DNA of 56,531 bases from CAYTES01 sp964436935 (GTDB lineage Bacteria > Patescibacteriota > Gracilibacteria > UBA1369 > UBA12473). How positions within the stretch are numbered: position 1 is the stretch's first letter; each line of letters starts with the position of its first letter. Positions 25,054-35,300 of this stretch are shown piece after piece. The notes under the pieces were generated by a model that did not search any database, had not been told where the DNA came from, and saw only the letters and a program-made list of their open reading frames with translations. The translations under genes and the position numbers were made by a program. The stretch is from contig CAYTES010000003.1 in assembly GCA_964436935.1 (NCBI GenBank), positions 1 through 56,531 on the forward strand, written 5' to 3'.

Positions 25054-25307
25054 TCGGATTTAAACACTTGATCAAAAGAAAAAACTTCTCCGTTCTTTAT
25101 CTCTATATCCGCTTTTCGAATGGAAGCCTTAAATCCCGGGATAGACAATAATTCCGCCGTTTCCATCAAATTTTCATATTCTTCTTCTGAAATAAGGATC
25201 ACATCTCCCTCTTTGGAAGAAACGCGAATAGGATGATGCGTTTTAAGTGCCGACTTTAAAAGTGAAAAAAAGGTAGAACGAGCATCGGTCGCCGTAAGAG
25301 TTTTCAT
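25050..25307 (-). CDS. Phd/YefM-family antitoxin
   Basis: 85 residues from the ATG at 25307; an upstream TTG at 25334 would lie inside the operator and is rejected. The N-terminal DNA-binding part (KTLTATDARSTFFSLLKSA) and the ISEEEYENLMETAELLS segment match Phd/YefM antitoxins. The C-terminal tail is charged and probably disordered until bound to the toxin. It should neutralise the downstream RelE-like toxin and, with it, repress the operon through the inverted repeat at 25310-25345. Confidence 0.85.
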   Translation of the reverse strand: MKTLTATDARSTFFSLLKSALKTHHPIRVSSKEGDVILISEEEYENLMETAELLSIPGFKASIRKADIEIKNGEVFSFDQVFKSE

Positions 25308-25309
25308 AA

Positions 25310-25362
25310 ATGTACTATTTAATGTACGTACCAATTATAGTACATAATATTATAAGCCGCAA
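25310..25362 (-). promoter_or_regulatory. Toxin-antitoxin promoter and operator
   Basis: On the minus strand TTGCGG (25357-25362) and TATAAT (25334-25339) are 17 bases apart. A perfect 9-bp inverted repeat ATGTACTAT (25310-25318) / ATAGTACAT (25337-25345) overlaps the -10, and a third GTAC-rich palindrome, GTACGTAC (25324-25331), lies between its arms. This fits conditional repression by the antitoxin complex. Confidence 0.75.
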
Positions 25363-25435
25363 ATAAAATCCATTTCATCTTGAAAAGCTAAAGGTCCATG
25401 TTAAGCTGAACATAAATACTTAAAATCCAAACCCA

Positions 25436-25618
25436 GTGAATGAAAATCCTAAACCGCATCCTTTCCCCATAAGCAGAAGCAAAGCACCGCATGATTTAGG
25501 AAGAGACGCTATACGAGAAATACTCTGCAAAATAGCAGGATTAGCCCCCGTTGTGCCCCAATTAAGACCCGGAGATCCTTATTCAGACGACGACAGAAAT
25601 TGTTTCGAAAAAAATTAA
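25436..25618 (+). CDS. Possible small protein (60 aa), doubtful
   Basis: An open frame from a GTG; ATG alternatives are internal. It has a plausible mix of residues (DLGRDAIREILCKIAG) but no motif, no clear promoter and no start signal. It is the only candidate in the 290-bp gap between the toxin-antitoxin operator and serS. I give it low weight. Confidence 0.25.
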   Translation: MNENPKPHPFPISRSKAPHDLGRDAIREILCKIAGLAPVVPQLRPGDPYSDDDRNCFEKN

Positions 25619-25640
25619 TATTTAAAAATCAAACCACCTA

Positions 25641-26939
25641 ATGCTCGACCTCAACCTTTTCCGCGAAAATCCAACACTCATCACCGCCGACCTAAAAAAA
25701 CGGTTTCAAGACGACTCCATCGTCCATCAAATCATAAAATTGGATGAAGAAAACCGAACATTGCTTCAAGAAGTGGAACAGTGCCGAGCCCAAAAAAATG
25801 CGGCCTCCGACGAGATCAGTCAACTTCGCGATGAAGCCAAGCAAGCGGCCATACAAAAAATGAAAGCCATCTCCGAGCAAGAAAAAAACGCGTATGAAAA
25901 ACAACAACAACTCGAAGAACAGCTCAAAGCACTTCTTTTAACCGTCCCCAATCTAACCCACTCCTCCACTCCCCAAGGCAAAGACGAAACCGAAAGCGTG
26001 ATCGAAAAAACCCACGGCACTCCGCCCACCTTCAACTTCACCCTCAAAGACCACGTGGAACTCGGCACCGCACTCGGCATCCTCAACATTGAAGACGCGG
26101 TACGCATGTCCGGATCTCGCTTCGGTTACCTCATGGGAGAAGCGGCACTACTCGAATTTGCCCTGATTCAGTTCGTGATGCACAAACTCGTGAGTAAAGG
26201 GTTCACCCCGGTCGTTCCACCGGTACTCGTGAAAGAACAAGCCATGATCGCCACCGGATTTTTCCCTGCCGACCGCAACCAAATCTATCACGTGAATCCC
26301 AAACAACACGAAAATGACGAAGAAAACGACGATCTCTATTTAGTCGGCACCGCCGAAGTCCCGCTCACGATGCTCCATGCCGACAAAATCTTAGAAGAAC
26401 AAAAACTCCCGCTCCGCTATGTAGGATTCTCCACCTGCTTCCGACGCGAAGCAGGAACCTACGGAAAAGACTCCGGTGGCATCATCCGGGTCCATCAGTT
26501 CGATAAAATTGAAATGTTCAGCTTTTGCCATCCCGACAAATCCTGGGAAGAACACGAACTCATTCGTTCGATCGAAGAAGAGATCATGCAGGAACTCGGT
26601 TTTGCGTACCAAGTCCTCAATATCTGTTCCGGCGATCTCGGCTACCCCGCCGCAAAAAAATATGACCTCGAAGTGTGGATTCCTTCTCAACAAAAATACC
26701 GAGAGCTCACCAGCTGCTCAAACTGCACCGACTACCAATCTCGCCGGGCTAAAATCCGGTACAAAACGGAAGAAGGCAAAAATGAATTTGTTCATACCCT
26801 CAATGGAACCGCATGCGCCATCGGTCGCACCCTTGTGGCCCTAATGGAAAACTATCAACAAGAAGATGGCAGCATCAAAATCCCCACGGTATTACAGCCT
26901 TTCATGAACGGAATCACGGAGATTGTAAAAAATAAATGA
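25641..26939 (+). CDS. serS: Seryl-tRNA synthetase
   Basis: A 432-residue class II synthetase. The N-terminal long antiparallel coiled coil (about 27-100) binds the tRNA-Ser variable arm. Motif 2 is FRREAGTYGKDSGGIIRVHQ and motif 3 lies in the region around 'GTACAIGRTLVALMENYQ'. It charges tRNA-Ser (and tRNA-Sec where present). Length and order are normal. Its TGA stop overlaps the ATG of a 44-residue membrane peptide. Confidence 0.97.
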   Translation: MLDLNLFRENPTLITADLKKRFQDDSIVHQIIKLDEENRTLLQEVEQCRAQKNAASDEISQLRDEAKQAAIQKMKAISEQEKNAYEKQQQLEEQLKALLLTVPNLTHSSTPQGKDETESVIEKTHGTPPTFNFTLKDHVELGTALGILNIEDAVRMSGSRFGYLMGEAALLEFALIQFVMHKLVSKGFTPVVPPVLVKEQAMIATGFFPADRNQIYHVNPKQHENDEENDDLYLVGTAEVPLTMLHADKILEEQKLPLRYVGFSTCFRREAGTYGKDSGGIIRVHQFDKIEMFSFCHPDKSWEEHELIRSIEEEIMQELGFAYQVLNICSGDLGYPAAKKYDLEVWIPSQQKYRELTSCSNCTDYQSRRAKIRYKTEEGKNEFVHTLNGTACAIGRTLVALMENYQQEDGSIKIPTVLQPFMNGITEIVKNK

Positions 26940-27070
26940 TGACGATTAGCTTTTTAGGCATTCTGGGAATAATTGCGCTCGGAGCCATCCTACTTTTTAT
27001 TTTCGGTTTTCTGCTTCTGGGCTTTTACGAAGAGAAACACACACAAAAGAAATCGAAGGAAAAACCATGA
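26936..27070 (+). CDS. Small single-pass membrane peptide (44 aa)
   Basis: This short frame starts at an ATG that overlaps the serS stop (ATGA); a second ATG follows directly. It encodes a hydrophobic stretch (about 5-30, Ile/Leu/Gly/Phe-rich) and a basic tail ending KKSKEKP. Translational coupling to serS and the clean TM-plus-basic-tail layout favour a real gene. Function is unknown and I know no named family. Confidence 0.6.
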   Translation: MMTISFLGILGIIALGAILLFIFGFLLLGFYEEKHTQKKSKEKP

Positions 27071-27148
27071 GCGACGGATTGCCATTTTAATAAGAAAAGT
27101 GTAAAATGTATAAGATAAAAACTACAAACTTCCTCTATCTCCTCCCCC

Positions 27149-27892
27149 ATGCTCATCGCCATCTCGACAGAATCATTGAAAGGATACGGACTCAACCGAA
27201 TTTTTGGCTTTGCCAAAGAGGCGGGCTTTGATGGCATCGATTTAGCGATGGATTCGGATGAGCACGACACCTTTGATACAGGTTACATCCGTCAACTCCG
27301 CGACGAAGCCAAATTGCCAATTCTTGCCATTCAAACGCCAAAAACAACCTCCAAAAACAATATCCAGCAAGCCGTAGATATGGCAAAGCAACTCGACACT
27401 AAAATCATTGTCATTCAACCCCCCAAGCTGTTCGACATGAAATTGGCGAAATGGATCAAAGAAGAAGTCCCCAAGATCCGTCAACGCGAAAACATTTCAA
27501 TCGCACTTGAAAATGCCCCATCCGGAACCATGTTGGGGTTTATTCCCGAACACACCATGAACAGCCTCGAAGAACTCAAAAAGTTCAAACACGCTTGTCT
27601 CGATACCTCTCGTGTGGCGCAAAAAAAAGAAGATTTGATTCGAGTCTATACCGCACTCAAAAAATACCTGGTGCATGTGCACCTTTCCAATGTGTATCAT
27701 GGCCACCCCTACTCCCCCCCGGAAATGGGAGTATTACCCATTGAAAGCTTCCTCGCAAAGCTCAAACAAGATGGATTCAAAGGAATCATCTCCATTAAAG
27801 TGAAACCCCAAAACCTTCATGTGGGCAACGAAGAAAAGCTACTCCAAAATCTAAAAAACAGTTTGGCCTATTGTCGTAAATTCCTTGGATAA
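27149..27892 (+). CDS. Sugar-phosphate isomerase/epimerase-like TIM-barrel protein
   Basis: A 247-residue protein of the AP-endonuclease-2 / xylose-isomerase-like barrel superfamily. Visible landmarks are AKEAGFDGIDLAMD near the start, IALENAP (metal-ligand glutamate), ACLDTSR (aspartate) and LVHVHLSNV (histidine). The final metal glutamate expected on the last strand is replaced: the strand reads GIISIKVKP. The substrate cannot be predicted; the missing ligand may mean altered or lost catalysis. It stands alone between serS and rpoB. Confidence 0.75.
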   Translation: MLIAISTESLKGYGLNRIFGFAKEAGFDGIDLAMDSDEHDTFDTGYIRQLRDEAKLPILAIQTPKTTSKNNIQQAVDMAKQLDTKIIVIQPPKLFDMKLAKWIKEEVPKIRQRENISIALENAPSGTMLGFIPEHTMNSLEELKKFKHACLDTSRVAQKKEDLIRVYTALKKYLVHVHLSNVYHGHPYSPPEMGVLPIESFLAKLKQDGFKGIISIKVKPQNLHVGNEEKLLQNLKNSLAYCRKFLG

Positions 27893-27956
27893 ATAGTATT
27901 ATAAAATATTTTTACATATTTCGCATTATAAAATGACGCTTTTTGAAGTATTAATT

Positions 27957-28088
27957 TTGACATAGATCTTTGACGCATTAAAGTGTTTTGTGCGCTTTCT
28001 ATAATTACGAATGAGTTGAGGAAGCTTACGGAAAGCGCACAAAAAAGGTCTTCGGACCGCATTCTTTTACTTCCTCATTCCTTTCTAC
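27957..28088 (+). promoter_or_regulatory. rpoB promoter and structured leader
   Basis: A consensus TTGACA (27957-27962) with TAAAGT (27979-27984) 16 bases on is one candidate promoter; a perfect TATAAT at 28000-28005 lacks a good -35. The leader holds a 14-bp perfect stem, TTTTGTGCGCTTTC (27986-27999) with its complement (28031-28044), and a UUCG-capped hairpin GGTC-TTCG-GACC (28047-28058). A loop segment GAGGAAG (28018-28024) can pair with CTTCCTC (28070-28076) just before the rpoB ATG at 28089. Stem and loop pairing together would form a pseudoknot. Confidence 0.65.
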
Positions 28089-31000
28089 ATGAGCCCCAAA
28101 GCCTCTGTGAAGACCGAAAAGAAAGCATCAAAAAAAGCAGAGTCAACGCCAATCGAGTCGACTTCTTCCCTCCATCCCGTCATGAGATCCAGGGAATTTC
28201 TTGCCGTTCAAGAAAATTTCGAATTACCCAATTTGATTGAAGTTCAGTTGAATTCCTATAAATGGTTTTTGAATGAAGGAATTCGAGAATTATTGGAAGA
28301 AATCTCCCCCATCACCGACTTTTCGGGAAAAAAATTGGAACTTCACTTTTTGGAACATTCCATTGAAGAGCCCAAATACGATCCCGAAATCGCGCGACAA
28401 AAAAATCTCACCTACGAAGCTCCCCTCAAGGTACACGTTCAGCTCATCAATAAAGAAAGCGGAGAAATCAAAGAACAGGACGTTTTTTTAGGAGGTATTC
28501 CGCTGATGACCAATCAAGGGAGTTTCATCGTGAATGGAATTGAACGGGTGGTGGTGAGTCAAATTGTACGCTCTCCCGGCGTATTCTTTTCAAGAAATCT
28601 TGCCGCTTTGCCTTATTGCAATGCCAAAATCATTCCAAAGCGGGGGGCCTGGCTTGAAATTGAAACGGACAAAAAGGGAATCATTACGGTAAAAATCGAC
28701 CGCAAACGCAAAATCCCCATCACCAGTTTATTGCGTGTTTTTGGATTTGAAAAAGATCAAGATATTTTAAACATCTTCAAGGATGTGGTTAAAGACGAAA
28801 CATTAAACTATATTTTACTGACACTTGAAAAAGACACAGTCAAAACCGTAGATGAAGCCTACAAATCTATCTATCGCAAAATTCGTCCGGGTGATTTAGC
28901 CACACCGGAAAACGCAAAAAACCTTATTGATTCGATGTTCTTTGAATATCGAAAATACGACATGGGTGCTGTCGCTCGCTATAAAATCAACCGTCGCTTT
29001 GGATTGGACACCTCCAACACCCGTGAAAATCATGTCTTTCAGGTGGATGACCTCATTCACATTTTAAAACACCTCATCAAACTCAATAACGGAGAAATGG
29101 AGCCTGATGATATCGACCATTTGAGCAATCGACGCATTCGTCCGGTGGGTGAACTGGTTCAAAATAAATTCAGGGTTGGACTCTTACGAACCGACCGTAT
29201 CGCAAAAGACCGTATGACAGTAATGGAACTCGAAACCATCACTCCCACGCAATTGGTGAACTCCCGTCCGATTACCGCCGCACTGCGAGAATTTTTTGCA
29301 AGTTCCCAATTGTCACAGTTTATGGATCAAACCAATCCGCTCGCGGAATTGGCACACAAAAGACGCTTATCGGCCATGGGGCCCGGTGGTTTATCGCGAG
29401 AACGTGCGTCGTTTGATGTTCGTGACGTGCACTCCTCTCACTACGGCCGTATTTGTCCGATTGCAACCCCGGAAGGTCCCAATATCGGACTTGTGGTGCA
29501 TTTGGCCACCTATGCTCGCCTGAATAAATACGGATTCATTGAAACGCCTTTCCGTGCCGTAAAGCACTACGCAAGACCCCTTAAAAAAGAAATTTTGGGC
29601 CGTATTGTGGAAGAAGACGTTAAGACAAAAAAGGGAGCCGTACTGGCCAAAGCCGGAGAAGTGGTGAACGAAAAAACAGCGGAAAAAATTGAAAGCGAAA
29701 TCAAGGAGAATATTAAAGTAAAAGCGTACGCAAGTGACGAAGTGAGCTACTTTGATGCGGAAGACGAGCGCAATCTAATCATTGCGCAAGCAAACTCCGA
29801 AATGAACGACCGAAGAGAATTCGTATACGATCGCTTGGCCGCCCGCGTGAAAAATGAAGCGGTGATGGGGCACGTCAAAGATGTAACCCATATGGACATC
29901 TCCCCTCAGCAAATTATTTCGGTCACCACCTCATTGATTCCTTTCCTTGAGCATGATGACAACACCCGCGCTTCGATGGGATCTAACATGCAACGACAAG
30001 CCGTGCCATTGCTAACTCCCAACTGTCCCATGGTGGGAACCGGAATGGAAAAAGTGGCTGCAGCCAGTTCGGGGCAAGTCTTTTTGGCGGAAGGAGACGG
30101 TGTGGTTTCTTCAGTGGATGCCGACCAAATCACCATCATGTATGACAACGGAAATAAAAAAGTCTACAGCCTCACCACCTATTACCGTTCCAACCAAGCC
30201 ACCTGTTATCATCAACGAGCGAAGGCGGTAAAAGGACAAAGAGTCAAAAAGGGCGATCTGTTAGCGGATGGTGCCTCAACCGACGAAGGCGAATTGGCCT
30301 TGGGACAAAATGTCCTTGTGGCTTACATGAGCTGGGGAGGTTATAACTTTGAAGATGCGGTTATTATTTCGGAACGAATGATCCGCAAAGATAAATTCAG
30401 CTCGGTACATATCGAAACCTTCATTGTGGATGTTCGCGATACCAAGCTAGGCCCCGAGATTGTGACTCAAGATATTCCCAATGTGGGAGAAGCGAGACTC
30501 AAAGATTTGGACGAACTGGGTATTGTACGAATCGGAGCAACGGTTCGAGAAGGAGATATCCTTGTTGGTAAAATCACACCCAAAGGAGAAACCGAACTCA
30601 CTCCGGAAGAAAGACTTCTGAGAGCTATTTTCGGGGACAAGGCTCGCGACGTGAAAGACACTTCACTCCGACTCCCCGGTGGAGAAGGAGGTAAAGTGGT
30701 AAAAATGGAGATCTTCAATCGGGACAACGGAGACGAATTATCGACCGGAGTCATACAACAAATCCGTGTCAGTGTGGCACAAACGCGAAAAATTGAAGTG
30801 GGAGATAAAGTCGCTGGACGACACGGAAATAAGGGAGTCGTTTCCATCATCGTTCCGGCCGAAGATATGCCCTATCTTCCCGATGGAACCCCGGTAGACA
30901 TGGTCTTAAATCCCCTGGGTGTGACCAGTCGTATGAATATCGGACAAATCTTGGAAACCCATCTGGGTTGGGCGTGCAAAGAACTCAATATAAAAGTGGC

Positions 31001-31709
31001 CACTCCAGCATTAAATGGAGCCACCACTGAAAAAATCGAAGAAAAACTTCTAGCAGCAGGATTGCCGAAAGATGGAAAAGTCCAACTCTACGATGGATGC
31101 AATGGAGAACCGTTTGACCATAAAACAACGGTGGGAGTGGCTTACATGATGAAGCTCAATCACCTTGTTGAAGATAAAATCCACGCTCGCTCCGTAGGAC
31201 CCTACTCTCTTGTCACGCAACAACCTTTGGGAGGAAAGGCCCAACATGGAGGTCAGCGTTTCGGTGAAATGGAAGTATGGGCCTTGGAAGCCTATGGTGC
31301 CGCACATACACTGCAAGAAATGTTGACCATCAAATCGGATGATGTGTACGGAAGAGCCAAAGCATACGAGTCCATCGTAAAAGGAGAACCGATTCGAAAA
31401 CCTCGAACACCGGAATCCTTCAACGTGTTGATCAAAGAATTGGAAAGTCTATGTCTCAATGTGGATCTTATTGAAACCGATAAGCCCATTATTGAAGAAG
31501 ACGAATACATTGAAGCGATAGCGGAAGAAGAAGAGCTTGGCTTGATCACTGCGGAAAATGAAAATTTATCCGGAGAAACGGAAGTATTCGATAAATTCGA
31601 AGCGGAAAAAGAAGGAATTCAAGAATTGGATGAGTTGGACTTGGATAGTGAAAAATTAGAGGAAGAGCCACCGGAAGATTTCTTAGAAATAGAAGAAGAG
31701 CAGGCTTAA
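28089..31709 (+). CDS. rpoB: RNA polymerase beta subunit
   Basis: 1206 residues. The rifampicin-binding region reads SSQLSQFMDQTNPL with D413, then H423 and S428, the sensitive-type residues. Other landmarks are PIATPEGPNIGL, the GRHGNKGVVS segment and GGKAQHGGQRFGEMEVWALEAYGA near the C-terminus. A basic N-terminal extension of about 30 residues (Lys/Ser-rich) and a long acidic C-terminal tail (about 1150-1206) flank the core. The L11/L1/L10/L7-L12 genes that often precede rpoB are not here. rpoC follows, but with ssb inserted between. Confidence 0.98.
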   Translation: MSPKASVKTEKKASKKAESTPIESTSSLHPVMRSREFLAVQENFELPNLIEVQLNSYKWFLNEGIRELLEEISPITDFSGKKLELHFLEHSIEEPKYDPEIARQKNLTYEAPLKVHVQLINKESGEIKEQDVFLGGIPLMTNQGSFIVNGIERVVVSQIVRSPGVFFSRNLAALPYCNAKIIPKRGAWLEIETDKKGIITVKIDRKRKIPITSLLRVFGFEKDQDILNIFKDVVKDETLNYILLTLEKDTVKTVDEAYKSIYRKIRPGDLATPENAKNLIDSMFFEYRKYDMGAVARYKINRRFGLDTSNTRENHVFQVDDLIHILKHLIKLNNGEMEPDDIDHLSNRRIRPVGELVQNKFRVGLLRTDRIAKDRMTVMELETITPTQLVNSRPITAALREFFASSQLSQFMDQTNPLAELAHKRRLSAMGPGGLSRERASFDVRDVHSSHYGRICPIATPEGPNIGLVVHLATYARLNKYGFIETPFRAVKHYARPLKKEILGRIVEEDVKTKKGAVLAKAGEVVNEKTAEKIESEIKENIKVKAYASDEVSYFDAEDERNLIIAQANSEMNDRREFVYDRLAARVKNEAVMGHVKDVTHMDISPQQIISVTTSLIPFLEHDDNTRASMGSNMQRQAVPLLTPNCPMVGTGMEKVAAASSGQVFLAEGDGVVSSVDADQITIMYDNGNKKVYSLTTYYRSNQATCYHQRAKAVKGQRVKKGDLLADGASTDEGELALGQNVLVAYMSWGGYNFEDAVIISERMIRKDKFSSVHIETFIVDVRDTKLGPEIVTQDIPNVGEARLKDLDELGIVRIGATVREGDILVGKITPKGETELTPEERLLRAIFGDKARDVKDTSLRLPGGEGGKVVKMEIFNRDNGDELSTGVIQQIRVSVAQTRKIEVGDKVAGRHGNKGVVSIIVPAEDMPYLPDGTPVDMVLNPLGVTSRMNIGQILETHLGWACKELNIKVATPALNGATTEKIEEKLLAAGLPKDGKVQLYDGCNGEPFDHKTTVGVAYMMKLNHLVEDKIHARSVGPYSLVTQQPLGGKAQHGGQRFGEMEVWALEAYGAAHTLQEMLTIKSDDVYGRAKAYESIVKGEPIRKPRTPESFNVLIKELESLCLNVDLIETDKPIIEEDEYIEAIAEEEELGLITAENENLSGETEVFDKFEAEKEGIQELDELDLDSEKLEEEPPEDFLEIEEEQA

Positions 31710-31763
31710 GCCTTTGTATAAAACCCAATTTATACTCATTTATATATTCTAAACCCATTCATA

Positions 31764-32276
31764 ATGCGCAGTGTAAATAAAGTTATTTTACTGGGAAATG
31801 TAACACGCGATCCACAAGTACGTAGCACTCAAAGCGGCCAAATGGTTTGCACCTTCGGAATCGCCACAAATCGAGAATGGATCACGTCGGACGGACGACA
31901 ACAGGGTTCCGCCGAATACACGGAAGTGGTGGCATGGGCTAAATTGGCCGATATCTGCAAAAAATACATCCGAAAAGGAAAATTGGTGTACGTGGAAGGA
32001 TACCTAAAAACTCGAAGCTGGGACACGCCAGAAGGCATTCGTCGCTTCAAAACGGAAGTGGTCATTCAGGATATGATCATGGTGGGGCCCCGAGAAGATC
32101 GAGGTGACGAAGGATTTGAAGAAGCCGTAAGGGAGGCTCAAATGGACGAACCCATTTATGACGATATGGACAGCCCTTTACCCTCGGAAATGGACCAGGA
32201 AATGAGTGCTCCAAAAGAAGCCGCTTCTCCTGCTCCATCCTCCTCGAATCTTATTGATAAAGATTTGGGCCTTTAA
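31764..32276 (+). CDS. ssb: Single-stranded DNA-binding protein
   Basis: A 170-residue SSB. OB fold (1-108) beginning MRSVNKVILLGNVTRDPQVR, with VEGYLKTRSWDTPEG typical of the family. The C-terminal tail is acidic and proline/serine-rich, but ends DKDLGL rather than the canonical DDDIPF-type tip that recruits partner proteins. It coats ssDNA in replication and repair. Its place between rpoB and rpoC, with spacers of 54 and 29 bases and no terminator, is unusual and implies co-expression with RNA polymerase. Confidence 0.96.
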   Translation: MRSVNKVILLGNVTRDPQVRSTQSGQMVCTFGIATNREWITSDGRQQGSAEYTEVVAWAKLADICKKYIRKGKLVYVEGYLKTRSWDTPEGIRRFKTEVVIQDMIMVGPREDRGDEGFEEAVREAQMDEPIYDDMDSPLPSEMDQEMSAPKEAASPAPSSSNLIDKDLGL

Positions 32277-32305
32277 TCACTCGATCATTAACCCCTATTT
32301 CTACT

Positions 32306-35300
32306 ATGTCTAGCGACAAACTGCCGATCGATTTTAATGGCATTGCCATTTCGGTCGCATCTCCGGAAGAAATTTTATCCTGGTCTCACGGCGAAGTAAA
32401 AAAGCCGGAAACGATCAATTACAGAACTCAAAAACCGGAACGGGATGGTTTATTTTGTGAAAAAATATTTGGTCCGACAAAAAACTGGGAATGTTATTGC
32501 GGAAAATACAAACGAATCCGTTATAAAGGAGTTATTTGTGAAAAATGTGGAGTGGAAGTCACTCGATCTATTGTACGACGAGAAAGAATGGGGCATATCA
32601 AATTGGCCGTACCGGTGACTCATATCTGGTTCCTTCGCTCCACCCCGAGTCGAATTGGTCTCTTGCTGGATCTTCCGGTAAAAACCTTGGAGCAGGTGGT
32701 ATACTTTGCGGCTTACGTCGTAACGGAAGTGAATGACAAAGCAAAGGAAGAAACCTTTGAACAGTTGAAAGAAGAATTTCAATCCTACAAGCAAAAAATC
32801 CAAAAAGAATTCAAGGAAAAATTCAGCGGAGTTAAGGATGAAAAAGAACGTCAAAAAATAGAAAAAGAAATGGCGGGAAGTGTGGAGGATCTCACCGAAC
32901 AGCACAATGTGGCAAAAGACGAACTCAATTCCATAAAAATCGGGCAAGTTTTCAGTGAATTGAATTACCGAGAAATGTCAATGAAGTTCGGACATGTGTT
33001 CAAGGCTGGAACCGGAGCGGAATCGTTACGTGATGTCATCAAAAACCTCGATCTCGCCAAACTGAAAGAAGAAATCGAAGTCACACTGAAAAAAAGCAGC
33101 GGCCAAAAGCATAAAAAAATCATCAAACGCTTGAAACTCATCGGAAGTTTCATGAAAGCCAAGATCAAGCCGGAATGGATGGTTTTAACGGTATTGCCCG
33201 TTATTCCACCCGACTTGCGCCCGATGGTTCAATTGGACGGAGGTCGTTTTGCCGCTTCGGATCTCAACGATCTGTACCGTCGCGTCATCAATCGAAACAA
33301 CCGATTGAAAAGATTGATGTCGATCGGAGCCCCTGAAGTGATCTGCCGCAATGAAAAACGTATGCTTCAAGAAGCGGTGGATGCACTTTTGAACAACAGT
33401 GCCCGTCAAAGTCGCGCTGTTTTCAATTCGGGAGATAAGCGAAAGCTCCGCTCTCTTTCCGATATGTTGAAAGGAAAACAGGGACGCTTCCGTCAAAACT
33501 TACTTGGAAAACGTGTGGACTACTCCGGTCGTTCCGTGATTGTGGTGGGACCAAAACTCCGGCTGCATCAATGCGGACTGCCAAAGACCATGGCGCTTGA
33601 GCTGTTCAAGCCCTTCGTTATTGGTCGTTTGATTGCCGAAGGCTACGCGCACAACATCAAAAATGCCGAACGATTGATCACGGGAAACAAACGAGAAGTA
33701 TGGGATATCCTTGAAGAAATCACCAAAGATCACTACGTGCTCTTGAACCGTGCGCCTACCCTTCACCGTTTGGGAATACAATCATTTCAGCCGGTATTGG
33801 TCGAGGGTAAAGCCATCATGGTTCATCCCCTGGTATGTGCCGCCTTCAATGCGGACTTCGATGGAGATCAAATGGCCGTTCACGTTCCGCTTTCTAAAAA
33901 GGCTCAAGAAGAAGCGCAAGGCCTCATGCTTTCCGCCAATAACCTTCTCAAACCTTCCGCAGGAGAACCTATTGTGAGTCCTACGCAGGACATGGTGCTG
34001 GGATGTTACTTCCTAACCCAAGTCCATGCCGGAAAAACGGGCGAAGGAATGGTTTTTTCCGACGAAAAAGAAGCTTTAACGGCGCACGAACTGGGCTATG
34101 TGCAGTTGCAAGCGATCATCAAAGTACGGGTCAATGGAGAAATCATTGAAACCTCGGTTGGGCGTTTGATCTTTAATGAAATCCTGCCGGAAGGACTCCC
34201 CTACATCAATAAAGCGGTCACCAAAAAAGTTCTCCTGGAGATCATTGAAGATTCCTACAATGCCCTCGGAACCGAAGTCACGGCCTACGCGTGCGATGCC
34301 ATCAAAAAAGTAGGATTTGAGTACGCCACCAAATCGGGAATCTCGATTGCGGCAGCAGACATGGTCATCCCCAAAGAAAAGGGGAAAATAATTGAAATTG
34401 CTTCCGAAGTGGTGAAAACGATCAACAATCAATATTGGAAAGGATTGGTCACCGAACGGGAACGATACCATCAAACCATTAAAATATGGGCGGGTGCCAA
34501 ATCGGAAATTGCCAGTTATCTGGTCAACAGTTTCTCGGAAGAAAATGATATTCTTTACTCTGTTGCCTCCGGAGCCCGTGGTAACTGGGGACAAATCACT
34601 CAGCTTTGCGGAATGAAAGGACTCGTCGCCAATCCCGCAGGAGAAACGATCGAATTGCCGATCAAATCCAACTTCAAAGAAGGATTTAGTATTCTTGAAT
34701 ACTTTATTGCAACCCATGGAGGCCGAAAAGGAAAATCGGATACCGCGCTCAAAACCGCGGAAGCCGGATACCTCACTCGCCGTTTGGTGGATGCCGTACA
34801 AGATTTGGTCATCAAGGAAAAAGATTGTGGATCCGAAGAAGAACTTTTTGTGAGCCGAGAACAAAGTGAACGCATCGGAGAAGAGTTCGGTCGACGCATT
34901 TACGGTCGTGTATTGGCACGAGATTTGATTGATTCAAGCAAAAAAGTAGTGGCCAAACGAAATACGGAAATCGAAAAAGCACTCATCCGAAAAATTGAGG
35001 AACTTAAAATCAACGAAGTGTATGTTCGTGGCGTAATGAGCTGCCGAACAAGAAACGGAATTTGTCAGATGTGTTACGGCAGAGATCTGGGAACCAACAA
35101 ACCCGTAGAACCGGGTACGGCGGTTGGAATTATTGCGGCCCAAAGTATCGGTGAACCGGGAACGCAGTTGACCATGAGAACCTTCCACATGGGAGGTGTG
35201 GCGGAAGGAAGCGACATCACTCAGGGTTTAACGCGCGTGGAAGAATTAGTGGAAGCTCGCCCCCCAAAAGCTCCCGCCATTCTGGTGAAACACAAAGGGC

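Noticed and set aside
34076..34864. 262-codon open frame opposite rpoC
   Set aside because: Shadow frame, Phe/Arg-rich, no start signal or homology pattern.
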